Below, piece after piece: positions 26,190 through 37,167 of a stretch of 64,000 nucleotides of DNA. The DNA lies in contig NW_024533097.1 in assembly GCF_016097555.1 (NCBI RefSeq), forward strand, positions 62,001 through 126,000, in the 5' to 3' direction. This DNA comes from Gigantopelta aegis. Its lineage: Eukaryota; Mollusca; Gastropoda; Neomphalida; Peltospiridae. Every line of letters begins with the position of its first letter. Position 1 is the first letter of the stretch. The notes beneath the pieces are model-generated. The model ran no database searches. It was not told where the DNA came from and saw nothing but the letters and a program-made list of their open reading frames with translations. Position numbers and translations under genes: made by a program.

Positions 26190-27070
26190 CCAAGAAATCA
26201 AACATTATGTCATCTTCATCATCCCGTAGTGATTCTCGTCTCATTTTACTTTACTGATACCACACTCACTGAACTATTATTAAATATAAAGAGCCGGGAT
26301 CCAAGGACGCATTAAAGGAACGAGGGCAATCAGTAGTAACAGGATCTGTGGAGGGCTTCATTAAATCCCTTGTACTTTTTGCAAATGTTCGTGTTTTAAC
26401 AATATTTAGACAGTTGATCCAGACATGATAGAGGATAATACCAAAAACCCAAGAATACTACAAATGATACTGTTACTAAAGCAACAATTCATACTTGCCT
26501 TGAATTTGGACGCTTTGTAGGTTTGTACCTCACATAGCCATTAAACATGAGATTAAGAAAAAGAATACATCTATAGACAAGCTAAGGTTAGATTTTTTGA
26601 TATATTCCCATTCAAAAGGAAGACCTTGAATATTATAACAAATAAACTAAGAGATGTTAACACATCCAAACTTATGTAGCCGCCCTATATCTAAGAGAAA
26701 CAACCAGTGCTAATACAACACGAACTAGTAGTAAAATCCAGTTCCAAAACGACACTTGTCCTTATATGGACCTCCATATGCATCAATAAAGGTTCATATA
26801 TTCCCATAACTTTTGGCCGGCAACAGCATAGTGATTTTGATAAAGGTCCTTCAAGTAATGGTATGTTTTAAAGGTAGAGAGGTGTATGGAACATTAGTAA
26901 ACTTATACAGCTAGTAGAGACACGAACAATGGTACATGACAATAACTCAAAATATTGGAACCTAGCATCAATGTACCACCCAATATGGGACATTTTGATT
27001 ACCATTTACAGTGGATATTGGTGAAATAACAGAGCTTGAAGACAGTACGTATCAGTTTAGTAGGATACGA
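26190..27070 (-). pseudogene. beta-helix gene fragment, C-terminal part of a third copy
   Basis: It matches 16860-17730 of copy 2. The cytosolic tail reads RRESLRDDEDDIMF, close to the ESLLDDE tail of copy 2. Matching blocks follow, such as CCAAAACGACACTTGTC, CCTTCAAGTAATGGTAT and ACAATGGTACATGAC. Near 27070-27100 similarity jumps to upstream flank normally several kb away (compare 21730), so the membrane helices beyond this point and the ectodomain are missing. Several frame breaks occur. Confidence 0.5.
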
Positions 27071-28640
27071 GAGAAAGGACAAAATGCATTGTTATATAAT
27101 CGATACGACACCTGTTTCATGATGACCGTAGATTCAACAGTAAAGATTCGCATGAAAATAAGAGATTAATGTCAAAATAATGAAGAGAGAAACAAGATAA
27201 TTTAGTGTATAACTGAGCCTTTTATAAAATAGAAATAAAACCTAACATTCCCTTATAGTGAATACCATAGTAATTCATATAGTTTTGGCATACAACTGAT
27301 GTAAGTAAATTATTCCAGGTAACCATTTTTAACTTACACGTTTTTGTCTATTGAATCTATCAGAAATTGCGCGGTCATCAAAACTTTGTGATTAGTGGTC
27401 AGGTTTGAAGAAAGACTTTTAAAGGGATAGAATGATATACTCTACTAAGTAGCTTATGATAAAATGTTTTCCATAAGAATTCTCGTAACATACCAAATTA
27501 CTGTGATTATGACATCATTGTGTTAGTGTAATATTGTCAACTATATATTAGCTATATGTGAATGGTATTTGGTCGCTTGTTACGTACACATAAATGATGT
27601 TCTTAGTTGCTTACAAAGCAAAGGCGGACATTCCATTCAATAAACATTCAATTTCACTTATTATGTAAAGAACTGAGGGGCTGGTTTTATGCAAGACCAA
27701 AGATAAAAGTTTTATTTGACAGGTGGTTTGCCATGGTAACTAATGGCACATTCATTGTTATTTAAAGTAATTCTAGATTCATGGTAATTAAGAATCATAT
27801 CATCTTTATTTGACAAATAATTAAATATAATGTCCTTATAAGGAACCTGACATTATTAATATCATTCTTTGATTATAAACTTAATTTTCTAACAATAAAC
27901 ACTAGTAAGAATAATAAAACAATACAATATAAATAATATATTAAAAAACTTATGATCCATAGTAATTCATATAGTTTTTAGCATATAACTGAGGTTTAAC
28001 TACAGAATCTAATTGAAAGTAGACAGATTTAACAATAACTTATATATTAGTGGTCATTTTAAAGAAAATATTCAAACCTATCAACTAAACAATGAGTAAG
28101 TCCTACTAGTATCTTTGATATTGTCATAATGAAAACTAAGTAAACTAGCAAATTGTAGAGCCATTTGTCTTCAAGAATAATTTATTTTTGAAATTAACAG
28201 GTTAATTACTGGTCATGTAATTGTTATCATTTAAACAAAAGCGCTAACAAGGTTAGTCCTCAAAGGGTTAAAATAAGTTTAGAAAGTATGGTCATAAACC
28301 ATATTTCCTTATATGGTCCTTTACAAGAGGTGATGTTCCTCAAGAAATAGAATTCTTATATTCCTTATATGGTCATTAACAAAGGTAATTTTGTTCAATG
28401 CGGCAATACCAATGGGTATTGCTCCTTCCTCCTTTGTGATCCTATGGACTCCTGTTAAATAATCTATTAAAATAATAACTGGCAAAGCTGAATTAATACA
28501 TTATCATAGCAATTCTCTGATATTAGATTATTTGTAGAGTAGATTAAATGGGTTGACCCAGTACATTAGTTGTCACTGTACTGTTACACTGTATATGTCA
28601 CTAAATAGTACTAGTACTTATAACTCTTCTTTATATAAAT
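27071..28640. other. duplicated flank of the beta-helix family
   Basis: No gene is visible. The sequence repeats the 21730-22020, 23060-23960 and 24880-25340 blocks in order, as described for those stretches. Confidence 0.5.
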
Positions 28641-28945
28641 CAATAATATATCATAAGTAAACAATCATTACTTATATAATAAATTTAAATACATAACATC
28701 ATTATAAAAGTAAGATACATTGAATACTAATTATTGCCACACATTTTAATGATAATGAATAATAATAACAATTATTATAAATAATAGTAAATAAACCAAT
28801 CAATAAACTTTATAACACTAACATTATTCTAATTAAAGTATTAAAATTAATAATAATAATTATAATTATAAGTAATAAATATAATTATATATAATTATAG
28901 AGTAATATAATAAAAATTCTGTTATATTATATAATTTTTACAATA
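28641..28945. repeat. AT-rich simple sequence
   Basis: This holds runs of AATAATAATAATTATAATTATA type, a degenerate ATT/TAA microsatellite. Nothing else is visible. Confidence 0.6.
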
Positions 28946-29780
28946 ACCATTAAGGACAAGGTACTACAGGAGAGCGTTGCAGAGAACACAAGAACTCAGA
29001 ACAAGTTAAACATATCCACTGTAGATTATACAGTACTAACCTGATGTATATATAATAGATATGACACCACTCATGATGGCAGGACCTTGAAGGCAACTGC
29101 TCTATTCATAAAAAGAGTGCAAAAAGTCATTATCAAATCTATCTATGACTTACCATATTTAGTGATACTCCAGTTAACAGAGGTTGGATCATATGCCTCA
29201 ATCGCCGATCATTTGATATAGTTATAGTAATGACATCATTACTAATATTAGTCCCGTGTGTATGTGTAAATAATATACTAATGGTTTCCCCATGATGAGT
29301 ATGATAATAATGTAGAGTAGAGTAAAGAGGTGACCAGTCGTTATTTTAACTGTATCCTGGTTAAACTGATATGTCACTAAAGAGTACTATGAACTTATCC
29401 TTAATAGAGTTGTTATAATATAAAATGTTACCTTTTATTATTAATATAAATAACAAGATTAATATTAAGTTATAGGGACAAAAAAAATAAACATCTTTAT
29501 ATGATAACTTCCACATACTATTCCTATTGGGATGCACTATATAATACCTGACAATAGTAGATCAATTAATAGTATTTATTACCAATGTGAAGGTTGAACC
29601 TTTAATGTTATTATACTTGGATTCCCTATTGCTTCATAAAGGAGAAATGAAGTATGCAATTGGCCATTGCAGTGTTAGATTAAATTTAGAAATATTGGAT
29701 CCGTCGTATTTCGTGTACTAAGACATTAGACGTTTTGGTATACTCCTCTACACCACCGGATACTAACCGGTATTGCCTTC
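28946..29780. other. intergenic; left half duplicates 16.2-16.6 kb
   Basis: About 28960-29420 is a diverged copy of 16200-16640. The remainder to 29780 shows no gene I can support. It has somewhat higher complexity, with a CCGGATACTAACCGG inverted pair near 29755-29770. Confidence 0.4.
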
Positions 29781-29789
29781 TCCTTTACC

Positions 29790-30955
29790 ATTATATTGAT
29801 CAGACAGTGATTGAGAGAGACACGTAGTCTGTTGAGAGAACACACTACGATTATTTCGTGCATTAGCTACAATGATCGAGATAGTAAGTTGTAATGGAAC
29901 ATAAATAAACCTATCATATAAGCCACAACACCATTTAATTAATAGGTCTGGGTGGAGTCACAGAGAACCTATTACCATTACCAAATTCATCTGGTCGTAT
30001 TTTTAGGAAAAAGTAGTTTCAGATGCCAATATACAAGTTTGAAATTCTCCATTCCTGAATCTTTAATTCCGAGTTTTTTTTTCTATTCCAAATCTGTTAA
30101 AACGTTTCATTCAAGTGACATAGTGTACTATGTACTATTTGTTATTAGATGCTTGCTTGGGCCTGATCATTATGTAACGACTTCAACTAATGACGTCACA
30201 ACAACACATATAGTACACACCCCACTGGTGCCTCGGCAGACTTACCTGTTCAGCCAGTTTTATACAACCTTCGAGTACCAAAACGTAATAGACCTCAAAG
30301 GCATCGGGCTGTGATAGTACCCACGCCGTGGAAAGAGAGTTTTTAGAGACAAATAGAAGTGAATTATATGATTTTATTACTAGTAAGTTACCGGGACAAT
30401 ACTGGTTTTAATTATTTCTACTTATTAAGGGTTCCTGCTCATAAAGGAGAATCTGAATTAAAACAACCTCTGATTGAGGCACTTGTTCTAGTCCCATCTA
30501 AATACTTAAGTATTATACAATTCTATATTGAGGACACTTGTTCCTATGTCTCCTACTAATACTTAGTGTGTTATACAACCTCAGTATCTGAGGGACACTT
30601 GTTCTCGTCCATACTAAGTAATTTAGTGTATCATACAACCTCTATATTGAGGACACCTTTATATTATAGGAATCTCTGGATTATGTACGAACAGGAGTCC
30701 TACATTTTCTACTATAAAATGGTTTATAATATTGTTTTTTTTATAAGAATAGCTTTTAAATTTCAGTTTCTTTTGTTTCATAGGCTGCTACTTATTTAGA
30801 TGCTAAGAGATTAATGGACATATTATGTGTTACAGTTGCTGGATTAATAAAGGGTAAAGATCGCTTCAATGATAAGAAAAACGTTCATGTTCCAGAACCC
30901 ATGAATCTGATGATGTACACCATCCCTCATCAGAACATGATACTGCATAACCAAA
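29790..30955 (+). CDS. divergent SKP1-like protein (SCF ubiquitin-ligase adaptor)
   Basis: Pieces in order match the SKP1 family. Exon 1 ends at 29883 with RLFRALATMIEI before a GTAAGT donor, compare QSVTIKTMLED of SKP1. Next is TENLLPLPNSSGRIF near 29955-30005, compare PVPLPN. Next is VPTPWKESF with ETNRSELYDFI near 30300-30380, compare [20 protein letters not shown]. Finally, after an acceptor near 30784, AATYLDAKRLMDILCVTVAG and LIKGK, compare [26 protein letters not shown] follows after a one-base shift. SKP1 links cullin-1 to F-box proteins. The gene is far from canonical SKP1, and an intron carries minisatellite units. No start codon was fixed. It may be a lineage-specific SKP1 paralogue or a decaying copy. 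Confidence 0.55.
30420..30670 (+). repeat. 58-bp minisatellite, dispersed copy
   Basis: Three to four diverged units of the repeat found at 60770-61650, with the core CCTCTATATTGAGGACACTT and then TTAGTGTATTATACAA. They are in the same orientation as the 61-kb array and lie inside the SKP1-like gene, probably in an intron. Confidence 0.75.
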
Positions 30956-33560
30956 AATATTTATTTTTTAAAGGGAATAAAATGTTATATAATTTGCGAA
31001 TTTTTTTAATAAGAAACTGCCCCTACAAGGTATTGGTCAACTGGAGTATTCTTCGCTCTAGTCTCATAAAAGAACAGTCTTGTTTGCTACAATAGTGAAT
31101 AGGCTCGCATTGTGTAAGTCTCACCTATCCAGCCACTCCCTCTTCAGACAACGCTCCACAGAGGTCTATAGCCCAAGGTAAGAATCTTCTACCATCCTCT
31201 CCATAATATAGTTTTATAAAACTCTCTCTTTTTATTTTTGGTTCTTATTTCAGATGACTAAAAGACCCAAGTGAAGTATCGTAGATTACTCCTTACAATT
31301 ACAAAATCTAATGGAGAAAAGTGTAACATACTTATAATGGTTTTTTAATGTATCTGATGTTAATGTGTGTTGTATCTCTAGGTCTAAGACTCTGGTGGTA
31401 GGCTGGTATATCTGTATCTGGTAAAAGTAGGTACTGTCGCTAAATGCTGGTGATTTAAATGAAGCTACGTGGTTAAGACCCTCCTTAATTACAAGTTAAT
31501 TACTAAATAGTAGAACATTGTTATAACAAAGTTTGGGGTATTAAAACCTCTCAATAATAAATACAGGAACTATTTGACTACTTATTTGTAAATACATTAG
31601 AAGAATATATTAGTGTTTGCTTATTGTCTTTATAAATATTGAAGCTTTTCCAAAAATAAAAAAATTATTGTTGATTTATTTGATAATACATTTACTATCT
31701 TACTATCTAAAGGTTAAAATCCATAAAATCAACGTTTATCTGATATTAAAAATTCTAAAGTTATGTTGCTATTTGTTCAATAGATTGAATAAGCCCCTTT
31801 AATTATGAAATTCATTAGATCCAATAAAATATGAGATGATATGTACTGTGGGTTTTTCCCTAGGTACCAGCAGTACGTCCTAAGAAGTTAATGGCATTGT
31901 CCATACCTAAGAAAACTGTTAACAGATCTTATGTGGATCAGTTTGTCACAAATGTGTCAGAGAAAGGTAGAGACTACATTTATATGTTAGTTGTTTATAT
32001 GTGTCATTTATATTTATCTATTGAAGGCATCTATATATCCATTTATCACTAGACAACAATATTTATTAGTAATGAATGGATCAATGGACATTGTGCCTCT
32101 CTATTGATCCATTTATCAAAGTATCTATCCATTTTCTGTCTGTTAGTTTAGGAAGATTCATCTATCTATTTCCATTTTTTCTTCCATATATTTTGATCCA
32201 TCCATCTTTCTTGCCTATTTACCATTATTCATCTGTCATCCATTTCTTTTCTATGCATCCTTTTTCTAGGATCATAGGCCTTTCTTAATTGAGGAACAAA
32301 AGATTGTAGCTAAGCAGTGAAAGCTCAGCAACAAAGACAGTAAAAAGAAATAACTTTGTCTTTTAATGAGCTTGGATTATTAAAAATAACTGATATAATT
32401 CAAGTAAATACATATTTTGGTGTGGTCACTGGTTGTGGGCGTCACCAAGGTGTGCACTTGTGTGTGGGTGTGGTCATATTCTTGCTGAGTCTGGTATCTG
32501 GCTGATTATGAGGCATGAGCAACTGTCAGAAGAAGGCTCAGACGAACTGCGTCGGTTTTTACAAGTGAAAGAGAGGTATGGTCAGATTCCATTTTTAATT
32601 CATATTGTGTTATATTTCTTTCTATAGGAAGTTGAAGACTGTTTATTTTCACGATGCTGAGATTAACGAAGAACTATCGTTGTCAGTAAAGCCTGCTAGG
32701 TATGTCGACTGTTAGAGGAGCGTTCAGCTGGTGACTGGTATCAGTCACAGACAGAGAGGAGGTATTGCGGGTACCAGCCCTGCTGAGCGAATGGATGCCT
32801 TGATTCAAACTATATACGACAAATCAGACAATAATAGTGCCATCCAAAACTTCCTAGATTGCTTGAGAATGACCTCTTTTCCGACTACCTCAAAATTTAT
32901 CAATTACAATACCATCCATATGGGTTGTACCCACGGCAGATTTTGCTGCTTGTGTTGTCCATTCTGTTCAAGACGAGTTCCGATTAAAGGAACCAGTACA
33001 GCCCATACTTTTGGCCTGTTCAATGTAGCAGTAGTCTTTGAAGCTACTCCTCAAGGTATTTGTTCGATTGTCCCAATGTATTTACGTCAATACCGTACGA
33101 ATCTTGTGTTAGTGTTCCCTGAAAGTCCACGTGAAGAGGGATGTGAGGCGTGCAGTACAGGGACCAGGTTAAAATGGGTATCTGAGATAGGATCATCTCA
33201 ATCTAATGTAAACTGTATGTGTTCAGTGATGTTATTACAAGTTCTCAGTCTATTTCACCTGTGTTGTATCGTACAGCATCTTGTACGACACTTAGTTGGG
33301 TCACTATCGAGATATTGAAAGAGATGGGGAGAGCTCCCGTGGTGACAGCTGGATTCGATGGCTTGAGAGGAGAATTATCTCTGTATCATCAGGATGTTAT
33401 GCTGACCAAATTATTAGTTTGAAGAGGAACGAACATGGAGAGGAGAAGATCACAATGGTTACATGATATAGGATGGCCAAGACGATCACCTCCTTCTCTA
33501 AACGATTCAAAGAGCGGTTATGTCCTAAGAAGGAGGTTGAAAGATTGGGAAGGTAATCGT
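30956..33560 (+). CDS. unidentified multi-exon gene
   Basis: I do not recognise the product. Exon-like pieces flanked by AG and GT are visible. They are SHLSSHSLFRQRSTEVYSPR before GTAAGA (near 31178), VPAVRPKKLMALSIPKKTVN with RSYVDQFVTNVSEK (31864-31967), SDELRRFLQVKER (32535-32575) and KLKTVYFHDAEINEELSLSV (32630-32695). A larger piece at 32731-33420 includes AERMDALIQTIYDKSDNN and IEILKEMGRAPVVTAGF. Local GC content is higher at 32.4-33.5 kb than in neighbouring introns, which supports coding. The 195-aa frame at 32731-33318 probably switches frames partway, so its second half may be a shadow. Boundaries, and whether this is one gene, are uncertain. Confidence 0.35.
32030..32265. repeat. 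degenerate ATCC/ATCT tetranucleotide repeat
   Basis: ATCTATCC-, CCATTTAT- and CATCCATC-like words recur without strict register. Similar sequence lies in an XPR1 intron at 62560-62725. It sits in what looks like an intron of the unidentified gene. Confidence 0.55.
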
Positions 33561-34045
33561 CTTTGTTTAATTACTTGAAAACCAATTATCTCTGGTCATG
33601 TGATCCCTAATAGCCTAGTGGATTTGTACCATCATCCCAACTAAAGGACTATGTCATTATCATCCTGACTTGTCTTTGATCCTCCATTAATAAGAGATTC
33701 TCCATTTCAACTTCAAGACACCATGAATGTACCTTACAATCAAAATGGTTTCTCGTGAGATCCCAAGAGGTGCTCCTTCATTAATCACTACAGGTTCTGT
33801 ACGTACTGACTAGCCACGCCTACCTTAATTAAGCTGGCTAGCTTTAATTGTTGTCAATTAACAACACAGTGTATAATATCATATTTACAACAACACAATA
33901 ATATAATATATATATTTATACAAAAAAACAATATTTTATAAATGTGGGCTTGTATATTTTATCAATGTATTCTATTTTAATTAAATGAGTGGGTGTTTAA
34001 TGATGACGTAATACTACAACGTTGCTAATTGGCTGATCAATCATT
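33561..34045. other. intergenic upstream of METAP1
   Basis: No gene is visible. It is AT-rich with a TATATATTTATA stretch near 33905, and presumably holds the METAP1 promoter. Nothing specific can be assigned. Confidence 0.4.
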
Positions 34046-34049
34046 AGGA

Positions 34050-36866
34050 GATGTACAATTATGTCAGCACAAGAGGCTGTGTAAAAGAAGCTGCCTCACA
34101 AATGTCCTACTTTGTATTAAAACTTGGTATTAAAGGAAGTTTCTTCCTGTACACAAGTAAGGAGATGAAATTTTAGCTAACAGTTTATATGTAGTAGTGT
34201 TGATGGTGTAGTGGTTTACATACTTGGTGACTGATGTTAAGTAATATCTAGTAAGAGGACTATTATGATGGAGATTATGAGGTAATGATTGTGTATATAT
34301 ATTGAACTACCTTGTCTTATTGGAAATTAGTGACCACACCCACTTAAAAGGATTTATTTTTTAATATTCTCATTGTTCTATCTACATAATCCAACAAGTG
34401 AATTTGTTAGACTTCACAATATCTGATAAAAATAAAATATAATTTCTTTTCATATTATCATTTATACTGGACATATATTTAATATTCAATGTTATTTCTT
34501 TCTAGGATTGTTTTAAAGGTTATTGGAATGATCACAAAACTATTCTAAAAAACCAGTTTACAACCCATGGCCCTCCTTTAAATTCACTGGTCGACTTAGA
34601 CCAGCTCCAGTAGTAAGTATTAATAACATGTACTGTTATTCAGAATACAATACTTAACTTTACATTGTATATTGAGGACACCTTTATATGGAGGTTTAGT
34701 ATTTAAAAGCGGAGTGTTTTTGTAATTACATTTAATTAATGGGCCGATAATAGAAGCTTTAATAAATGAAATACATAAAATTAGGAGGTATTTATTGATA
34801 ACTTCTTCCCATTCATAGACACCAATGAGGTCTGTTCCTAGCAGTATTCCTAGACCTGATTATGCTGAAGATGTGTACCACGTTCTGAGAGAGTGGCTAA
34901 ATTTGCTGGATATATTAAACAGTTAACTGATGAAGAGATACCAAAGATGAGAAGAACATGTCAGGTACACATTAATGTACTTGTTTAATGTAGACAGTCC
35001 TCTTGTTCAATAATAAATGATAAGTAGTTTTCCCCATCATACTAGTAGTCATATAAAGTATTGCTTAACTTCAATGACTGGTATAGTAGTTATACCACTA
35101 GACTATTATTAGGTCATAGTTCTAGGTAGTATACATATTTAAGATAAGCTATTGTATATGTAAGATCTATCTGTATAATATAGTCATTATATTACTGTGT
35201 TTATCACTAGTATTAGTCGCTCAATAAGAACAACTTAGAATATTTACAGTTCAAATCCCTAGCTTCATTGCTATTCCTATATTTCTCACTTATTCTTCAT
35301 TCTATAGTTGGGACGTGAGGTACTAGATATAGCAGTCAAAGCTATTAGACCTGGAGTTACAACTGATGAAATTGATAGAATAGTACATAAAAGGGTAAGA
35401 TAGTACTAACATATTATAAAGATATCCAACTTCTTATTAAGAAGAAGTGATCAAGTCTTAAGAATTATACTAAAACTCCAAAAGAGGATGTCCCTCTATA
35501 ATTATATAAGATTGATATTCTATTGTCTTATTTCTTCTCTCTCTAGGCTTGTATAGAGAGAGAATGTTATCCTTCTCCACTTAACTACTGTAAATTTCCA
35601 AAGTCCTGTTGCACGTAAGTGACCACACCCATCAGTATTAACTGGTTACACTCCCATCTCTATTATTAGTTCTGTTAATGAGGTCATTTGTCATGGTATT
35701 CCTGATACCCGCCCATTAGAAGATGGTGATATATGTAATGGTATGTAATAATAGATGGATTATGAATAAATTAATAGAGATTGGTGACAGATATATTATT
35801 AACATTGTTTTTCTTTAGTGGATATCACAGTGTATTATGATGGTTTCCATGGTGACCTTAACGAGACTAGTGTTTGTTTGGTAAAGTAGATGATAACAGT
35901 CGTAATTTAGTTGAAACTGCTTATAGTGTATGATGAAGGGGATCAGTATAGGTGTGCCTCTCTAATTATATTGCTAATAATAATTTTATTTGTGTCTTTA
36001 GTGCGTCCTGGTGTCCGATATAGAGATGTTGGTAATGAGATACAAAGCCACGCCCATTCTAATGGATGTAGTGTAGTACGTAGTTATTGTGGTCATGGCA
36101 TTAATCAGTAAGAGGTAGCCCTTTATTAAACTCATTATTATAATTTTATTTAGGTTGTTTCATACAGTACCTAATGTACCACATTATGCAAGTAAGTCTA
36201 ACTATTACCATATATTAACCATGGAGATAGCTCACTTATCATATATGACATTACCATATATGGAATAGCTCAATCATACATGCACATTCCATATATGGAG
36301 ATAGCTCACTTATCATGTATGAACATTACATATTGGAGTGAGCCATTGAATATTAAATAACATTTTTATGATATTATTATGTTCCTATAGTATTAGAGAA
36401 CAAAGCTATTGGTGTAATGAAGCCAGGACATACATTTACTATTGAACCTATGATATCTGAAGGTAAGTTATTAACTAGTTATTAAAAATAGTAGTTTTAT
36501 AATAGAACATATGTGTAAAGACATCTCATTAATAAGGACAGATTATAGGTAGCATAATTAAACTCAATAGAGGGGTGTCCCTTTAATTTGTTCAATCCCA
36601 TGTGTCCAAAAATATTACCTAGTTATTAAGTAGTTATTAATATATCTAGGTGTGTGGCAAGATGTAACTTGGCCTGATAATTGGACAGCAGTAACAACAG
36701 TATGTTAATTATATTATTATTATTATGGGGGCTAACTCTTTATTAGGATGGTAAACGTTCAGCTCAGTTTGAACATACTATACTGGTTACTGAAACTGGT
36801 TATGAAATCTTAACAATACAAGAAGGAGGTCAACCTCATTTTAAAGATCAACTTAGTACATTATAA
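34050..36866 (+). CDS. METAP1: methionine aminopeptidase 1
   Basis: This is a cytosolic metalloprotease that removes the initiator methionine from nascent proteins at the ribosome. About twelve exons are seen: 34050-34150 (zinc finger, [10 protein letters not shown]), 34506-34612 ([15 protein letters not shown]), 34819-34964, 35308-35394, 35547-35614, 35670-35740, 35819-35951, 36002-36107, 36154-36191, 36391-36462, 36650-36699 and 36747-36866. All have GT-AG borders and the ORF ends at TAA 36864-36866. The metal ligands are present: Asp in VDITVYY, Asp in FHGDLNET, His in SYCGHGI, Glu in FTIEPMI and Glu in QFEHT. The substrate-binding His lies in EVICHGIP. The exact ATG is unclear because exon 1 has several one-base shifts; exons 2, 3 and 7 have further shifts. 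Family length is about 385 residues, and this fits. Confidence 0.93.
36195..36345. repeat. short tandem repeat in a METAP1 intron
   Basis: About three units of roughly 55-60 bp built around CCATATATGGAGATAGCTCA and CTTATCATATATGAC. CCATATATGG is itself a palindrome and matches a CArG (SRF) box, but here it is part of a repeat, so a regulatory role is not implied. Confidence 0.65.
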
Positions 36867-37167
36867 ATAATAACTTGTAATTATAAAATTAATAAATCAA
36901 AAAGGTCACAAAAAGGATTATTATAACTAATAATAAATACAGTCAGACATACTGTTATTATTATAATAATCACACATTACCACTACCAATAAACATTAGT
37001 AACTATCATAATATTCACTATAATAATTATTTTAAAATCCACTCATAATCAAAATGTCCAAATATGGTAATATTATTAAATAATCACACACAGTACAATA
37101 CCTAAACTAAAATATTATAATAACCTCACTACTAAAATTATAACACACACTATATTATTGTATACTA
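36867..37167. other. tail-to-tail intergenic, METAP1 / kinase copy A
   Basis: This 300-bp AT-rich gap holds the 3' ends of both genes, with AATAAA-like words on each strand. A diverged copy lies at 48963-49148, downstream of the METAP1 fragment. Confidence 0.6.

Noticed and set aside
32731-33318. A complete 195-residue protein from the single open frame
   Set aside because: It has no family match, its middle is unusually Cys-rich, and other frames over the same stretch look equally or more protein-like. A frame switch is probable.
36195-36345. SRF-binding CArG boxes (CCATATATGG) in a METAP1 intron
   Set aside because: They are units of a local tandem repeat, so the motif is explained by repetition without needing selection.
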